Assembly: GCF_037055275.1 (NCBI RefSeq)
Contig: NZ_CP146343.1
Location: 4,064,501 to 4,128,500 of the forward strand
From: Pseudomonas sp. ML2-2023-3
GTDB taxonomy: Bacteria; Pseudomonadota; Gammaproteobacteria; Pseudomonadales; Pseudomonadaceae
Length of the DNA stretch: 64,000 nucleotides
Direction of reading: 5' to 3'
The notes under the pieces were generated by a model. The model saw nothing but the letters and a program-made list of their open reading frames with translations, was not told the DNA's origin and ran no database searches. The position numbers were made by a program, and so were the translations under genes. Position 1 is the stretch's first letter. Each line of letters opens with the position of its first letter. Positions 26,118 through 36,000 of this stretch are shown in pieces.

Positions 26118-26258
26118 CTAAAGCAAGCATGCTTGTTGGTGAAGGAGTAATCGTGATGGACCATCCTTGGGATACTGCAGCCTTTTTAATACGATAGCAG
26201 TCACATTATCCGCGTTGCCCTTCAAGCGTAAAGCCACCGGTACAATTTTCCCTTCATA
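26118..26258 (-). pseudogene. C-terminal fragment of a PP2C-type Ser/Thr phosphatase
   Basis: The minus-strand frame ending at TAG 26118-26120 reads YEGKIVPVALRLKGNADNVT, then AIVLKRLQYPKDGPS. The G-N-A-D-N-V-T-A-I-V pattern is the last conserved motif of PP2C phosphatases (the metal-binding Asp followed by NVT). Only about 45 codons remain before the similarity breaks. It has the same orientation as the helicase operon and sits just upstream, so the operon probably once included a phosphatase, perhaps with a kinase. Confidence 0.55.
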
Positions 26259-26385
26259 TCAATCATGTAAATCGTCATCTACATGACTGCACTTAGCTGG
26301 ACGTGCCCCCCTGAAGCCGACGCGGCAGGGAACTTGAGTCTATGGAAGTCTTCAGTCGACACCTGGCTCAGCCTCCGGCCCGACT

Positions 26386-26649
26386 AAGGTATTTTTTCAG
26401 CCGATCAGCCTGGTTAACCTCCTCGAGGTTATCGAACCCGATTCGCGCCTTACTCCAGCACAGAAAGCAATCATCGAAACCGATTACGGCATGCTGAACG
26501 GCCAACTGCTGATTCCTACTCGCAAGGCGCTGGTGCAGTATGTATTGCAGTGTTATCAGATCGACCCTACAAAAATGGAGCCCCGACCTGAATCCCAGCA
26601 GATCGTCGTGAGAAATCTGACTGAACTGGAGCCATGGCTGTATAGCTGA
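26386..26649 (+). pseudogene. Unrecognised open frame, probably ICE gene 3' end
   Basis: The frame from 26386 to a TGA at 26647-26649 reads KVFFQPISLVNLLEVIEPDS, then RLTPAQKAIIETDYGMLNGQ, then LLIPTRKALVQYVLQCYQID, and ends LEPWLYS. The codon usage and even hydrophobic pattern look like a real protein, but there is no start codon before an internal ATG near 26491 and I do not know the family. It precedes the dead metal-binding gene copy and is probably an ICE gene fragment. Confidence 0.4.
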
Positions 26650-26662
26650 TAGTTGGGCTAGG

Positions 26663-26917
26663 CCGGACCCGTACTTCCGTACTGAGTACAGCCTGTCTGA
26701 CCATGCAACGGGACGACCGCGCTACGTGGGTAATAGCGAAACCTGCAAACACTAGTGCGAGGATTGCATCAAGTCACTCCCCTGCCCTTCGCTGGCCGAA
26801 GGCAATGCCTGAAAGCCCAGGGGACCCAATGTGTTGATCGATGACAATGACCGTCTGGGCAGCTCCGTTTTCCGCACTACAGGCTTCGCCAGCATCCGCA
26901 CCACGGCGGCATCCATG
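26663..26917 (+). pseudogene. Decayed second copy of the ICE Cys-rich metal-binding gene
   Basis: Read in one frame, this gives PDPYFRTEYSLSDHATGRP, RYVGNSETCKH, stop, CEDCIKSLPCPSLAEGNA, stop, KPRGPNVLIDDNDRLGSSVF, RTTGFASIRTTAAS. It aligns through its length with residues ~75-170 of the intact protein encoded at 7526-8452. Two in-frame stops and lost cysteines show it is dead. It marks ICE sequence on the right side of the two helicase operons, just before BREX. Confidence 0.75.
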
Positions 26918-27093
26918 AGTGTCGTGCACTTTATTATTTTCTGCTCAAGCTCCTGACAATGCGGCCCGGCCAAGTGAACTTGTAAATAGGGCTTAGGAAT
27001 TGCGCTCGCTAAAAATCGATCGACGTTATTTTTCACGCACCGGGCGCCGACGCTATCAGCAATCCACGCGAAACCACTCAAAACGCAAAAAAC

Positions 27094-27137
27094 TTTACAG
27101 TAAATAAATTTACACTGATGCCTCGTATCAGGCATCA
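27094..27137. promoter_or_regulatory. Palindromic operator region upstream of brxR
   Basis: Three inverted repeats lie in 44 bp: TTTACAGTAAA (27094-27104), the overlapping GTAAATAAATTTAC (27100-27113), and TGATGCCT...AGGCATCA (27116-27123 and 27130-27137, 6-nt gap). BrxR/CapW-type WYL repressors bind inverted repeats in front of their own genes, so these are likely operator sites controlling brxR and the BREX operon. Exact contacts are not known from sequence alone. Confidence 0.5.
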
Positions 27138-27166
27138 TCTGGACCAGCTCACATTCAGGAATGCCA

Positions 27167-28036
27167 ATGCCGCTCCCCAAACACGAAGCCCTCCTCAGGC
27201 TACGCGCGATAGAGCTAATCAGCTATTGGGAGGGTCGCCTCGTCACCACTCAGTTGATGACATGGTTTGGCATAAGCCGCCAGCAAGCTTCTTCCGACAT
27301 CAATCGCTATAACAGCGAATTCAATCCAGGCTCGCTAATTCACAGCCCTGCAGTTAAAGGCTATGTCCCGACGGCTGGCTTTCAGCCCCTACTGAGCGCT
27401 GGGCACATCAATGAGTACATGGCACTCATCTGCGATCAATCTGATCAGCCCGTGTCTGAAATTTTGGAAGCTCACCCCAGCGTCACTACTGTCCAACTTC
27501 CAGACCGTGCAGCCCGCCCTGAAGTGGTTCGCGAGTTAATCAGAACCTGCCGCAATGCCGGCAGCCTGAAAATACTCTACGCCTCCATGACCAACCCGCA
27601 AATTCATGAACGTGTGATTTCACCTCACACTCTCGTTTATACGGGTTTCCGCTGGCACGTTCGCGCTTGGTGCCATAAGCGCCAGGCCTTCCGCGATTTT
27701 TTACTCTCACGTATCTATCGCACGCCAAAATCGTGCGACGCTCACGCTCCCTTATCGAGTACAGACAGTGACTGGCACGACCAAGTCAACCTGACACTAA
27801 TCCCTAATGAACTACTCAGCGATGCCCAAAAGTCTTTAGTTGAGCGCGATTTCGGTATGCCAGAAGGCCGCCTACAGCTGACAGTTCGTACAGCACTTGC
27901 CCACTACACCCTTCAACGATATCAGGCTGCCATCACCTCAGAAGAAGCCGAGCGAGTACGCGAGCATCCTTTGCAATTGCTTCCAACTGATCGCGCCAAG
28001 CTAACTCCCTTCCTCTTTAGCAGTGATGGGAAATAG
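27167..28036 (+). CDS. brxR: BrxR, WYL-domain transcriptional regulator of BREX
   Basis: About 289 residues from ATG 27167, with AGGA six bases upstream; the ATG at 27161 abuts that box. Residues ~1-70 are a winged helix (LLRLRAIELISYWEG, FGISRQQASSDINRY). A WYL domain follows around 130-190 (GSLKILYASMTN, HTLVYTGFRWHVRAWCHKRQ, FRDFLLSRI), and a C-terminal domain ends the chain. Proteins of this kind (BrxR, CapW) repress defence operons and are thought to be released by a ligand or nucleic-acid signal. It ends 2 bp before brxA and has palindromes upstream, which fits autoregulation of the whole locus. Confidence 0.85.
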   Translation: MPLPKHEALLRLRAIELISYWEGRLVTTQLMTWFGISRQQASSDINRYNSEFNPGSLIHSPAVKGYVPTAGFQPLLSAGHINEYMALICDQSDQPVSEILEAHPSVTTVQLPDRAARPEVVRELIRTCRNAGSLKILYASMTNPQIHERVISPHTLVYTGFRWHVRAWCHKRQAFRDFLLSRIYRTPKSCDAHAPLSSTDSDWHDQVNLTLIPNELLSDAQKSLVERDFGMPEGRLQLTVRTALAHYTLQRYQAAITSEEAERVREHPLQLLPTDRAKLTPFLFSSDGK

Positions 28037-28038
28037 GC

Positions 28039-28647
28039 ATGCATAGCTTCCATTACGACTCCGACTTAATCGGCGGCTCGTTGCAGGTGCGTGAATCACG
28101 CATCGTTGCAGACCTGCTGCTACAGGACGCTAGCCCTGAGCAATGGCATGAGGTCATACAGCAACAGAACCGGCTGCAGAAACGCGCACCAGCTTCGGCC
28201 AAGCGTGTGGCTCAAGCCATCCGCAAGCGGCTGGAGCGATTGGATGCCCCTTTCTGGCGGGCAATTCGAGATGGAGATGATGAACTCGCTACCCAAGTGG
28301 TGTTCTGCTCGGCCTTGGAGCGCAACCTGCTCCTCGTCGAATTCATCGAGACCGTCCTCAAAGACGCTTTCGTCACCCGCGCCGGCGTGCTCGAATCCTA
28401 CCACTGGAATGAGTTTCTGGATGAACGCAGCCATCGAGATTCGGCCATCACCACCTGGACGGAGTCCAGTCGCAAGAAGATGGCGCAGGTCGCCTATCGC
28501 ATGCTGACCGAGGTCGGCCTGTTGAAAAGCACCCGCAACATGAAATTACAAAACCTGATGATTCGGTCAGAGGTCCGCGTATTGCTGGATGACAGCTACC
28601 GCAATCGCATAAAAGCCTGTTTGGAAGTATCCAATGCCACCGGATAG
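28039..28647 (+). CDS. brxA: BrxA (DUF1819) BREX protein
   Basis: A 202-residue protein with DUF1819 features: SDLIGGSLQVRESRIVADLL at the start, a helical middle, and MAQVAYRMLTEVGLLKSTRN near the end. BrxA is a small, all-helical DNA-binding protein, the first structural gene of type 1 BREX. It starts 2 bp after brxR and is followed by brxB after 25 bp with a strong AAGGAG. Intact and of normal family length. Confidence 0.9.
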   Translation: MHSFHYDSDLIGGSLQVRESRIVADLLLQDASPEQWHEVIQQQNRLQKRAPASAKRVAQAIRKRLERLDAPFWRAIRDGDDELATQVVFCSALERNLLLVEFIETVLKDAFVTRAGVLESYHWNEFLDERSHRDSAITTWTESSRKKMAQVAYRMLTEVGLLKSTRNMKLQNLMIRSEVRVLLDDSYRNRIKACLEVSNATG

Positions 28648-28672
28648 TAGGCGTGGAATAAGGAGTGTTCGC

Positions 28673-29248
28673 ATGAATCAGCAACTGCAGGATCGGCTAA
28701 ACCAGATCCCAGACAAGATCCTCACCGAAGAGTTCTTGAGGAGCCAAGGATTGGGCAATGAGCTCGGTTTCTGGATCTTCGACTACGCCCCCGAGGATGA
28801 GCTGCAGGTGCGTGAATACCTCAGTTTTCTACAGGGGTTCCTCGCCAAGAAGCATAGCCAGCTCAAAGTGGCTCATATCAATTTGCTGCAGGCTATGCGC
28901 GAATATCTGGATCAACGCAGCTTCACTGAAAAAGCCATTCAGATGCAGCAAACCAAAGGTGACCTCGCGTTGCTCAAGGCGCTGTCCGGACCGCTGCATA
29001 TGGACAAATTCGCGCCCTTCCTAATGGAACACAGCGACGCCGATCAACACGACGTGGTGCTAATCAGTGGTGTGGGCTCAGTTTGGCCGGTTCTTCGCGC
29101 CCACAACCTTCTCAACAAGCTACACGCGCTGCTTGGCCACAAGCCTCTGGTTCTTTTTTACCCCGGTCATTACTCAGGGCAGTCACTCGCCTTGTTCGAC
29201 CGCATTCCCAGCAACAACTACTACCGCGCCTTCAAGCTGGTTCCCTGA
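28673..29248 (+). CDS. brxB: BrxB (DUF1788) BREX protein
   Basis: A 191-residue protein from ATG 28673, eight bases after AAGGAG. The upstream open frame (28634) overlaps brxA and is not supported. Starts MNQQLQDRLNQIPDKILTEE. DUF1788 features are VVLISGVGSVWPVLRAHNLL and LVLFYPGHYSGQSLALFDRI. BrxB is an essential core component of BREX with an ATPase-like fold but no obvious P-loop. It precedes brxC by 18 bp. Intact. Confidence 0.9.
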   Translation: MNQQLQDRLNQIPDKILTEEFLRSQGLGNELGFWIFDYAPEDELQVREYLSFLQGFLAKKHSQLKVAHINLLQAMREYLDQRSFTEKAIQMQQTKGDLALLKALSGPLHMDKFAPFLMEHSDADQHDVVLISGVGSVWPVLRAHNLLNKLHALLGHKPLVLFYPGHYSGQSLALFDRIPSNNYYRAFKLVP

Positions 29249-29266
29249 TAAATAAGGACGATTGCC

Positions 29267-32200
29267 GTGAGCATTAAAGATATTTTCTTCAAGGAACTCG
29301 ATCGCCCGATCAACGGCGTGGTTAAGGCGGATCAGTCCGACGACGCAACCGTGCACCAAGAGCTGGATGAGTACGTTGTCACCAACGAGCTGGAAAAACA
29401 CTTCCGCAGCTTCTTCGAGTCCTACAGTACTGACTTGAACGATCCCTCCATCGCCAACCGCGTGGGCGTATGGATCAGCGGTTTCTTCGGCTCGGGTAAG
29501 TCGCACTTCCTCAAGACCTTGTCATACCTGCTGGCCAACATCGAAGCACGCGACGACCAGGGCAACGCTCGCAAGGCTGTTTCCTTCTTTGATGCGAGCA
29601 AACTGCGTGATGCCACCATCCGTGCCGACATCGACAAGGCCGTTGCCAACAGTGCCGATGTCATCTTGTTCAACATCGACAGCAAAGCCAGTTCCAACGA
29701 TGCTGGAAACCCGATCCTCAATGTCTTCCTACGGGTGTTCAACGAACATCAAGGTTTCAGTGGCGACCATCCTCACATCGCCCACATGGAGCGTCATCTG
29801 GCCCAGCGCGGCGTCTACGAGCGATTCAAGCAAGCCTTTAATGATTCCACCGGGATGGACTGGACTGAGGAGCGTGATGGCTATCAGTTCTACCAGGATG
29901 ACATTGAGCAAGCGGTAGCCGCAGCCCTCGACTTATCTGCTGAGGCCGCGCACAAGTGGTTCGAAGACTCCGAACAAACGTTCAGCGTCTCGGTCGAAAA
30001 CTTCTGCAACTGGGTACGCGAATACCTCGCCACCCAGCCAGCCAAACACCGCGTCCTATTCCTTGTGGACGAAGTCGGCCAGTTCATCGGCAGCGACACC
30101 AAACTGATGCTAACCCTGCAGACCATCACCGAAAACCTCGGCACCATCTGCAAAGGCCGCGCCTGGATCATTGTCACTTCTCAAGCCGATATGGATGCCG
30201 TACTGGGTGAGCTGTCCGCCTCCAAGGCCAACGACTTCTCGAAAATTGCCGGGCGCTTCAAAACCCGACTTTCACTGTCCAGCTCCAACACTGACGAAGT
30301 CATCCAGAAGCGTCTACTGCGTAAAACACCGGAAGCTGAAGCCGAACTTCGCGCCCTCTGGGAACATAAAGGCGACATCCTGCGCAACCAGATCACCTTC
30401 GACCGCTCCGGCCCGACCCTGAAGAACTTCGATGGTCCGGAAAGCTTCATCAGCAACTACCCCTTTGCGCCGTACCACTTCCAGCTGGTGCAAAAGGTCT
30501 TCGAGGAAATCCGCAAGGTCGGTGCCACCGGGGCACACCTGGCCTACGGCGAGCGTTCCATGCTTGATGCCTTCCAGATGGCAGCCATGGCCATTGCGGA
30601 GAAACCGCTCGGCGCGCTGATTCCCATGTACAGCTTCTACCGCGCCGTCGAAGGCTTCCTCGATACAGCCGTCAAGCGCACCATCGACCAAGCGGGCGAA
30701 AGCAGCGTCCTCGACGCCTTCGACGTACAGATCCTGCGCACCCTGTTCATGATCCGCTATGTCGACTTGATCAAGGGCACCCTCGACAACCTCGTCACCC
30801 TCTCCATTGAACAGGTCGACGAAGACAAACTAGCGCTACGTCGCCGCATCGAAGAAACCCTCCAGCGCCTTGAAAAGGAAAGCCTGATCACCCGCAACGG
30901 TGACGAATTTGTCTTCCTCACAAACGAGGAACGCGACATCACCCGCAAGATCAAGGCCACAGAGATCGCCGGTTCAGAAGAGAACAAGGCACTGTCGGAC
31001 CTGATCTACAAAGACCTGCTCAAGGACAAGAACAAGTTCCGCTACAGCGTCAACAAGACCGACTACAGCATCGGTCGCTACCTCGACGGCCACAGCCTGG
31101 AAGGCCGTTACGAGCACGACCTCCGTACCGAAGTGATCTCGCCACTGGATCTCGACTACACCCTCTATGGCGAAGCCGGCTGCATCAATAAAAGCAACGA
31201 AGCTCCTGCCGGCATGGCACTGTTCAAATTACCCGATAGCAAGGATTTCTTCACCGAGCTGCGCACCTGGCTGAAGACCAACAAGTTCATCCGCCTCAAC
31301 GACGACGGCAGCCAGCCTGAGCTGAGCAAGATCCTCGCCGAACGCGGTCGCGAAAACCAAGAGCGTAAAAAGCGCCTGCGCTTGCTACTTGAAGAGCTGG
31401 CCGAGCGCGCAGAGGTCTATGCACAAGGGCAGCACCTGAAACTCAAAAGCAACAATATTGTTAGCAAGTTCGACGAGGCGTGCCAGTACCTCCTTGAAAA
31501 CACCTTCACCAAATTAGGCTACTTGCGAGTATTACAGCAGGAGCCCGAACGTGAACTCCACGCCATTCTGCACACTAACGACATAGGCCAACTCGGCCTG
31601 ACCCTCGATGGTGATGAAGGCAATCCGCAGGCCATCAAGGAAGTTGAACAATTCATCTCGCTGCGCGCCTCCGGCAACGAACGCTTACTGGTCGCAGACA
31701 TCATCGAGCGTTTCAGTAAGCGCCCCTATGGCTGGCCGGACGGAGAAATCCTGCTGGTCCTCGGTCGCCTGGCCGCTTCCAGCCGTATTTCGTTCCACGC
31801 CGCAGGCCCGAGCATGCCGCTGCCGGACGCCTTCGAGTACCTCACCAACAGCCGTAAGCGCCGTGAAGTCTCGGTGCAAAAGAAGCGCCAGACCGACGAA
31901 GGACTGCTCAAGCAAGCACGTAATCTGACCCAGGAGCTGTTCAACGCTCTTGGCCCAGCAGGCGAGAAGGAGTTGTTTGAGTATTACTGCGTGCACTTCG
32001 GCAGTTGGAGCACCAACCTGGAAAAATACAAAGCAACGGTTAGCGCCGGCCGCTTCCCTGGCAAAGAGTCCATAGAACAGGCCTTGCTCAGCCTGCAGCG
32101 CCTGCTGAGCAACACTGATAGCGTCGACTTTTTCAAGGCCGTGGTCGACAACAAGGATGACTTGTTGGATCTGGAAGAGGACTACCGGGATCTACACGAG

Positions 32201-32938
32201 TTCTTCACCAATCAGCTACATACCTGGCAGCAACTGCAGCAGGCCTTGCGTCGTTTCGAGAAGAACAAACCAGCGCTAGATAAAGACGAGAAAGCCTGCA
32301 AAGCGCTGGCCGAGTTGAAAGCTATTGAGCAGAACACCACGCCCTACGGTCAGCTGCACCAGGTCGCTACGTTGGTTGAAACGGTAGAAGCCATTAACGG
32401 CGCCATCCTGACTGAAAAGCGACAACATGCCCTGGTTCGTGTCGACGAGAAAATCAACCAGCTGCAAGCCGAAATTGCCAAGAGTGGTATCGAAACCGCC
32501 GAACTGGGTAACCGCCTTCTGCGCCCACTGCAGCTGGTCAAGGCAGATCTGGAGACCGAAACCAGCATCGCCAACATCTACATGTTGCAAACCCAGACTG
32601 CCGACGAGCGCCTACACGACGGTGTGTTTGAGCTAGAGCGTGCTATTCAGGCCGAGGCCGAACGCCAGCAGAAGCTTCAGCAAGAGCAGGCCAAGGCCGT
32701 ACAAGCAGCCAATTCGGCAAGCGGCGCCAAAGAAGACCGGGCGCTTGCTTTGGTGCCAACGCCCAAACCTGTAGCTCCGCCAAAGCCTGTGGTGGAAGTT
32801 GCAGCCACCAGTGTGTTCAACAAGCTTGGCAACGGCTTGTATCTGGAAAGCCAGAATGATATCGATCGTTTCATCGAGGCCCTCAAGGCCGAACTGGAAA
32901 GCGCTATTCAGCAAGATAAACGCATTCGCATTCGCTGA
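29267..32938 (+). CDS. brxC: BrxC, P-loop ATPase of BREX
   Basis: A 1223-residue protein with a GTG start (ATAAGGACG upstream). The N-terminus SIKDIFFKELDRPINGVVKA is typical of BrxC. Walker A SGFFGSGKSHFLKTLSYLL lies at ~70-88, and an AAA-like core follows with VLFLVDEVGQFIGSDTKLML (Walker B, ~260). The rest is helical with coiled coils. A Lys/Ala-rich linker near 1160-1185 precedes a short conserved C-terminus (ESQNDIDRFIEALKAELESA). BrxC is a large ORC/Cdc6-like ATPase needed for both modification and exclusion of phage. An 85-bp gap with AGGAAA leads to pglX. Intact. Confidence 0.9.
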   Translation: MSIKDIFFKELDRPINGVVKADQSDDATVHQELDEYVVTNELEKHFRSFFESYSTDLNDPSIANRVGVWISGFFGSGKSHFLKTLSYLLANIEARDDQGNARKAVSFFDASKLRDATIRADIDKAVANSADVILFNIDSKASSNDAGNPILNVFLRVFNEHQGFSGDHPHIAHMERHLAQRGVYERFKQAFNDSTGMDWTEERDGYQFYQDDIEQAVAAALDLSAEAAHKWFEDSEQTFSVSVENFCNWVREYLATQPAKHRVLFLVDEVGQFIGSDTKLMLTLQTITENLGTICKGRAWIIVTSQADMDAVLGELSASKANDFSKIAGRFKTRLSLSSSNTDEVIQKRLLRKTPEAEAELRALWEHKGDILRNQITFDRSGPTLKNFDGPESFISNYPFAPYHFQLVQKVFEEIRKVGATGAHLAYGERSMLDAFQMAAMAIAEKPLGALIPMYSFYRAVEGFLDTAVKRTIDQAGESSVLDAFDVQILRTLFMIRYVDLIKGTLDNLVTLSIEQVDEDKLALRRRIEETLQRLEKESLITRNGDEFVFLTNEERDITRKIKATEIAGSEENKALSDLIYKDLLKDKNKFRYSVNKTDYSIGRYLDGHSLEGRYEHDLRTEVISPLDLDYTLYGEAGCINKSNEAPAGMALFKLPDSKDFFTELRTWLKTNKFIRLNDDGSQPELSKILAERGRENQERKKRLRLLLEELAERAEVYAQGQHLKLKSNNIVSKFDEACQYLLENTFTKLGYLRVLQQEPERELHAILHTNDIGQLGLTLDGDEGNPQAIKEVEQFISLRASGNERLLVADIIERFSKRPYGWPDGEILLVLGRLAASSRISFHAAGPSMPLPDAFEYLTNSRKRREVSVQKKRQTDEGLLKQARNLTQELFNALGPAGEKELFEYYCVHFGSWSTNLEKYKATVSAGRFPGKESIEQALLSLQRLLSNTDSVDFFKAVVDNKDDLLDLEEDYRDLHEFFTNQLHTWQQLQQALRRFEKNKPALDKDEKACKALAELKAIEQNTTPYGQLHQVATLVETVEAINGAILTEKRQHALVRVDEKINQLQAEIAKSGIETAELGNRLLRPLQLVKADLETETSIANIYMLQTQTADERLHDGVFELERAIQAEAERQQKLQQEQAKAVQAANSASGAKEDRALALVPTPKPVAPPKPVVEVAATSVFNKLGNGLYLESQNDIDRFIEALKAELESAIQQDKRIRIR

Positions 32939-33023
32939 CCCCTTGCTGCATGGAAAAGGGTCTGCCCTCTCCAAGCTGCAAACTGCGCCAAAGCCAGCTC
33001 AAAAAGAATTAGGAAACGCCCAT

Positions 33024-36000
33024 ATGAACACCAGCAGCATCAAAAACTACGCTCCCAAAGCGCGCACAGCCTTTATCGCCGCCATGACCAAGCGTGCTGA
33101 GTTGTTTGGCATCCGCGAGTCCAGCACCCCCAGCATGGGCATCGCGCCAGTAGAGCAAAAGGGTGATCTGGCCCTGATCGGCGAGCGGGCCTTTCCTGCC
33201 AGCATCATCCGCCCGCGCGCTGCGCTGGTGAAAAAGGTCGAGCAACTGGGCTTCGCCCAGGCAATGGAACAGGCCGCCTATAGCTGGTTCAACCGCCTCT
33301 GTGCCATCCGCTATATGGAACTCAAGGACTACCTCGACCACGGTCGTCGCGTACTCAGCGCCGCCGATGGGAGCGCTGGCACACCCCAAATCCTCGACGA
33401 CTGCTTGGATATCGACCTGCCAGACCTCGACAAACAGCACATTACCGAGCTAAAGCTCGACGGCAACAAGGACGAAGAGCTCTACCGCGAATTGCTGCTA
33501 GCCCAGTGTCACGCCTTGCATCGGGCCATGCCATTCCTCTTCGAAGCGGTGGATGACGCCACCGAGTTGTTGCTGCCGGACAACCTAACCAAGACCGACT
33601 CACTGATCCGCGAACTGGTCAGCGCCATTCCCGAAGAGGATTGGGCCAATATCGAGATCATCGGCTGGCTCTACCAGTTCTACATCTCGGAGAAGAAGGA
33701 TCAGGTCATCGGCAAGGTGGTCAAGTCGGAAGACATTCCGGCGGCGACCCAGCTGTTCACGCCGAACTGGATCGTCAAGTACATGGTGCAGAACTCACTG
33801 GGCGCGCAGTGGCTGGCGACCTATCCCGACTCGCCACTCAAAACGCAGATGGAGTACTACATTAAGCCCGCCGAGCAGACTGGCGAGGTCAAGGCGCAGC
33901 TTACCGCCATCACCCCCGAAAGCCTCAACCCCGAAGAGTTAACCCTGATCGACCCGGCCAGTGGTTCTGGGCACATCTTGGTAGAAGCCTACGATCTGTT
34001 CAAAGCCATCTACTTGGAGCGCGGTTACCGCCAGCGCGACGTGGCACAGCTGATCCTGCAGAAAAACCTGTTCGGCCTCGACATCGACGAACGAGCAGCG
34101 CAGCTGACGGGTTTTGCGCTGATGATGAAGGGCCGTGCTGATGACCGTCGACTGTTCGAGCGAGGAGTAAAGCTCAATGTGATGGCGCTGGTGAATAGCA
34201 CGGGCTTCGATGCCGAGATGCTGGCTAACGGCGTTAAGCTGTTGGACTACAGTCTGCAGCTGAGCGACCTCACGGAGCTAATACGGCTGTTCGAGCACGC
34301 GACGACCTTTGGCTCGTTGATTCAGGTGCCGGAGGGAGTAGCGGAGAAGCTGCCGGCGCTTAAACAGCTGTGCGAGGCGACCAGCCAGGATCTGTTTCTA
34401 GCGGAGGAGCTCAAGCGCTTGTCCCCATTGGTGCAGCAAACCGAGATGCTGGCAGTACAGTACGATGCGGTGGTGGCGAACCCGCCGTATATGGGTGGCA
34501 AGGGGATGAATCCCCAAGTGAAGAAGTTCTCGAAGGACTACTTCCCGGACTCCAAGGCTGACCTTTTCGCATGCTTCATAGAACGTGGCTACACACTCGC
34601 TAAGGACGCGGGATTCAATGCCATGGTTACGATGCAGAGCTGGATGTTCCTGTCCTCGTTCCAGAAGACGCGCGAGCGTATGCTCAAAGGGAAGACCATC
34701 TGCACCATGACTCAGATCGGCTTCAACAGTTTTCCGTCACTAAATTCGAAGTTTGCGGTAGCGGCCGTCTTCTCGCTGAGAAACCAACTTATCTCTGGGC
34801 ATGCGGGCGTCTACGTCGACCTCAATAGCGCGCCTCAGTCTGCAGACAAAGAAGAGGTGTTCTTAGCAAGGCAACCTTCAATATGTTTTGAGGCTTTAGC
34901 CGACGATTTTCAAAGGATTCCTGGTAGCCCGATAGCATATTGGGCATCCGAAAAAGTACTGACTGCGTTTTCATTGCCAAAGCTGGGCAGCGTAGGGGCA
35001 GCTAGGCAGGGCCTGCTGACCACAGACAATCAACAGTACTTACGGTCATGGTCGGAAGTCGCGTTCGACTGTGTGGGCATTGGCTTCTCTAGAGCCGAAG
35101 CCAAGGCCTCGGGCTTGCGGTGGTTTCCGATCAACAAGGGCGGCGACTACCGTAAATGGTACGGAAATCTTGAACATGTAGTTGATTGGAAGGACGACGG
35201 AGAGACTCTTCACGAAGTGGTGGTTCGGAAGTATCCATATCTCAACGGAAACTCAGGGCTCGTTTTGAAGAGGACGAACCCTTACTTCGAGGCGGCAGCC
35301 ACCTGGAACGATATTGGCATTGCTTTTGGCGCAAGGTACCTGCCAACAGGAATGCTCTACGAAAAGGGTGGGTCAACTGCGAGTTGGCGCGCCCCTGAAG
35401 CAAGCACTGCGCTGCTGGCCGCGAAGACGACTCAGTACTTCCTTGGGTTGATCAACCCAACAATACATTTTCAGGTTGGGGATATTGGCGCAATCCCAAC
35501 GCCCCCGCCTCACGTCGTCGACTCGAGCGTGCCGAATTCAAAGTTGCTGATTGCAATCGGCAGTGCCGACTGGAATGCCTACGAGCGCTCCTGGGACTTC
35601 CAATCCCTCCCCATCCTGACGGCTACCCCCGAGCCCACTCTCACCCTCGAATCCAGCTACACCGCTTGGGTCACCCAGAACCGCGACACCATCGCCGAGA
35701 TGAAGCGCCTCGAAGAAGAGAACAACCGCCACTTTATCGAGGCCTACGGCTTGGCGGATGAGCTTACCCCCGACGTATCCATCGAGCAGATAACCCTTAC
35801 TGTCAACCCGGCCTATCGCTACGGCGGCAAGCTGGCGGAAGACGAGCTGTGGACGCGCTTTCGTGAAGACTCGATGCAGGAGCTGGTCTCTTACGCCATC
35901 GGCTGCATGATGGGCCGCTACAGCCTTGACGCACCAGGCCTGATCTACGCCAACAGCGGCAACGAAGGCTTTGATGCTAGCCGATACCCTACCTTCCCGG

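Noticed and set aside
26752..27180. A 142-codon minus frame
   Set aside because: Lies opposite the dead metal-binding gene and the brxR promoter region, and shows no motif.
32799..33023. Longer N-terminus for PglX
   Set aside because: The extra codons overlap brxC in another frame; ATG 33024 with AGGAAA gives the family N-terminus.
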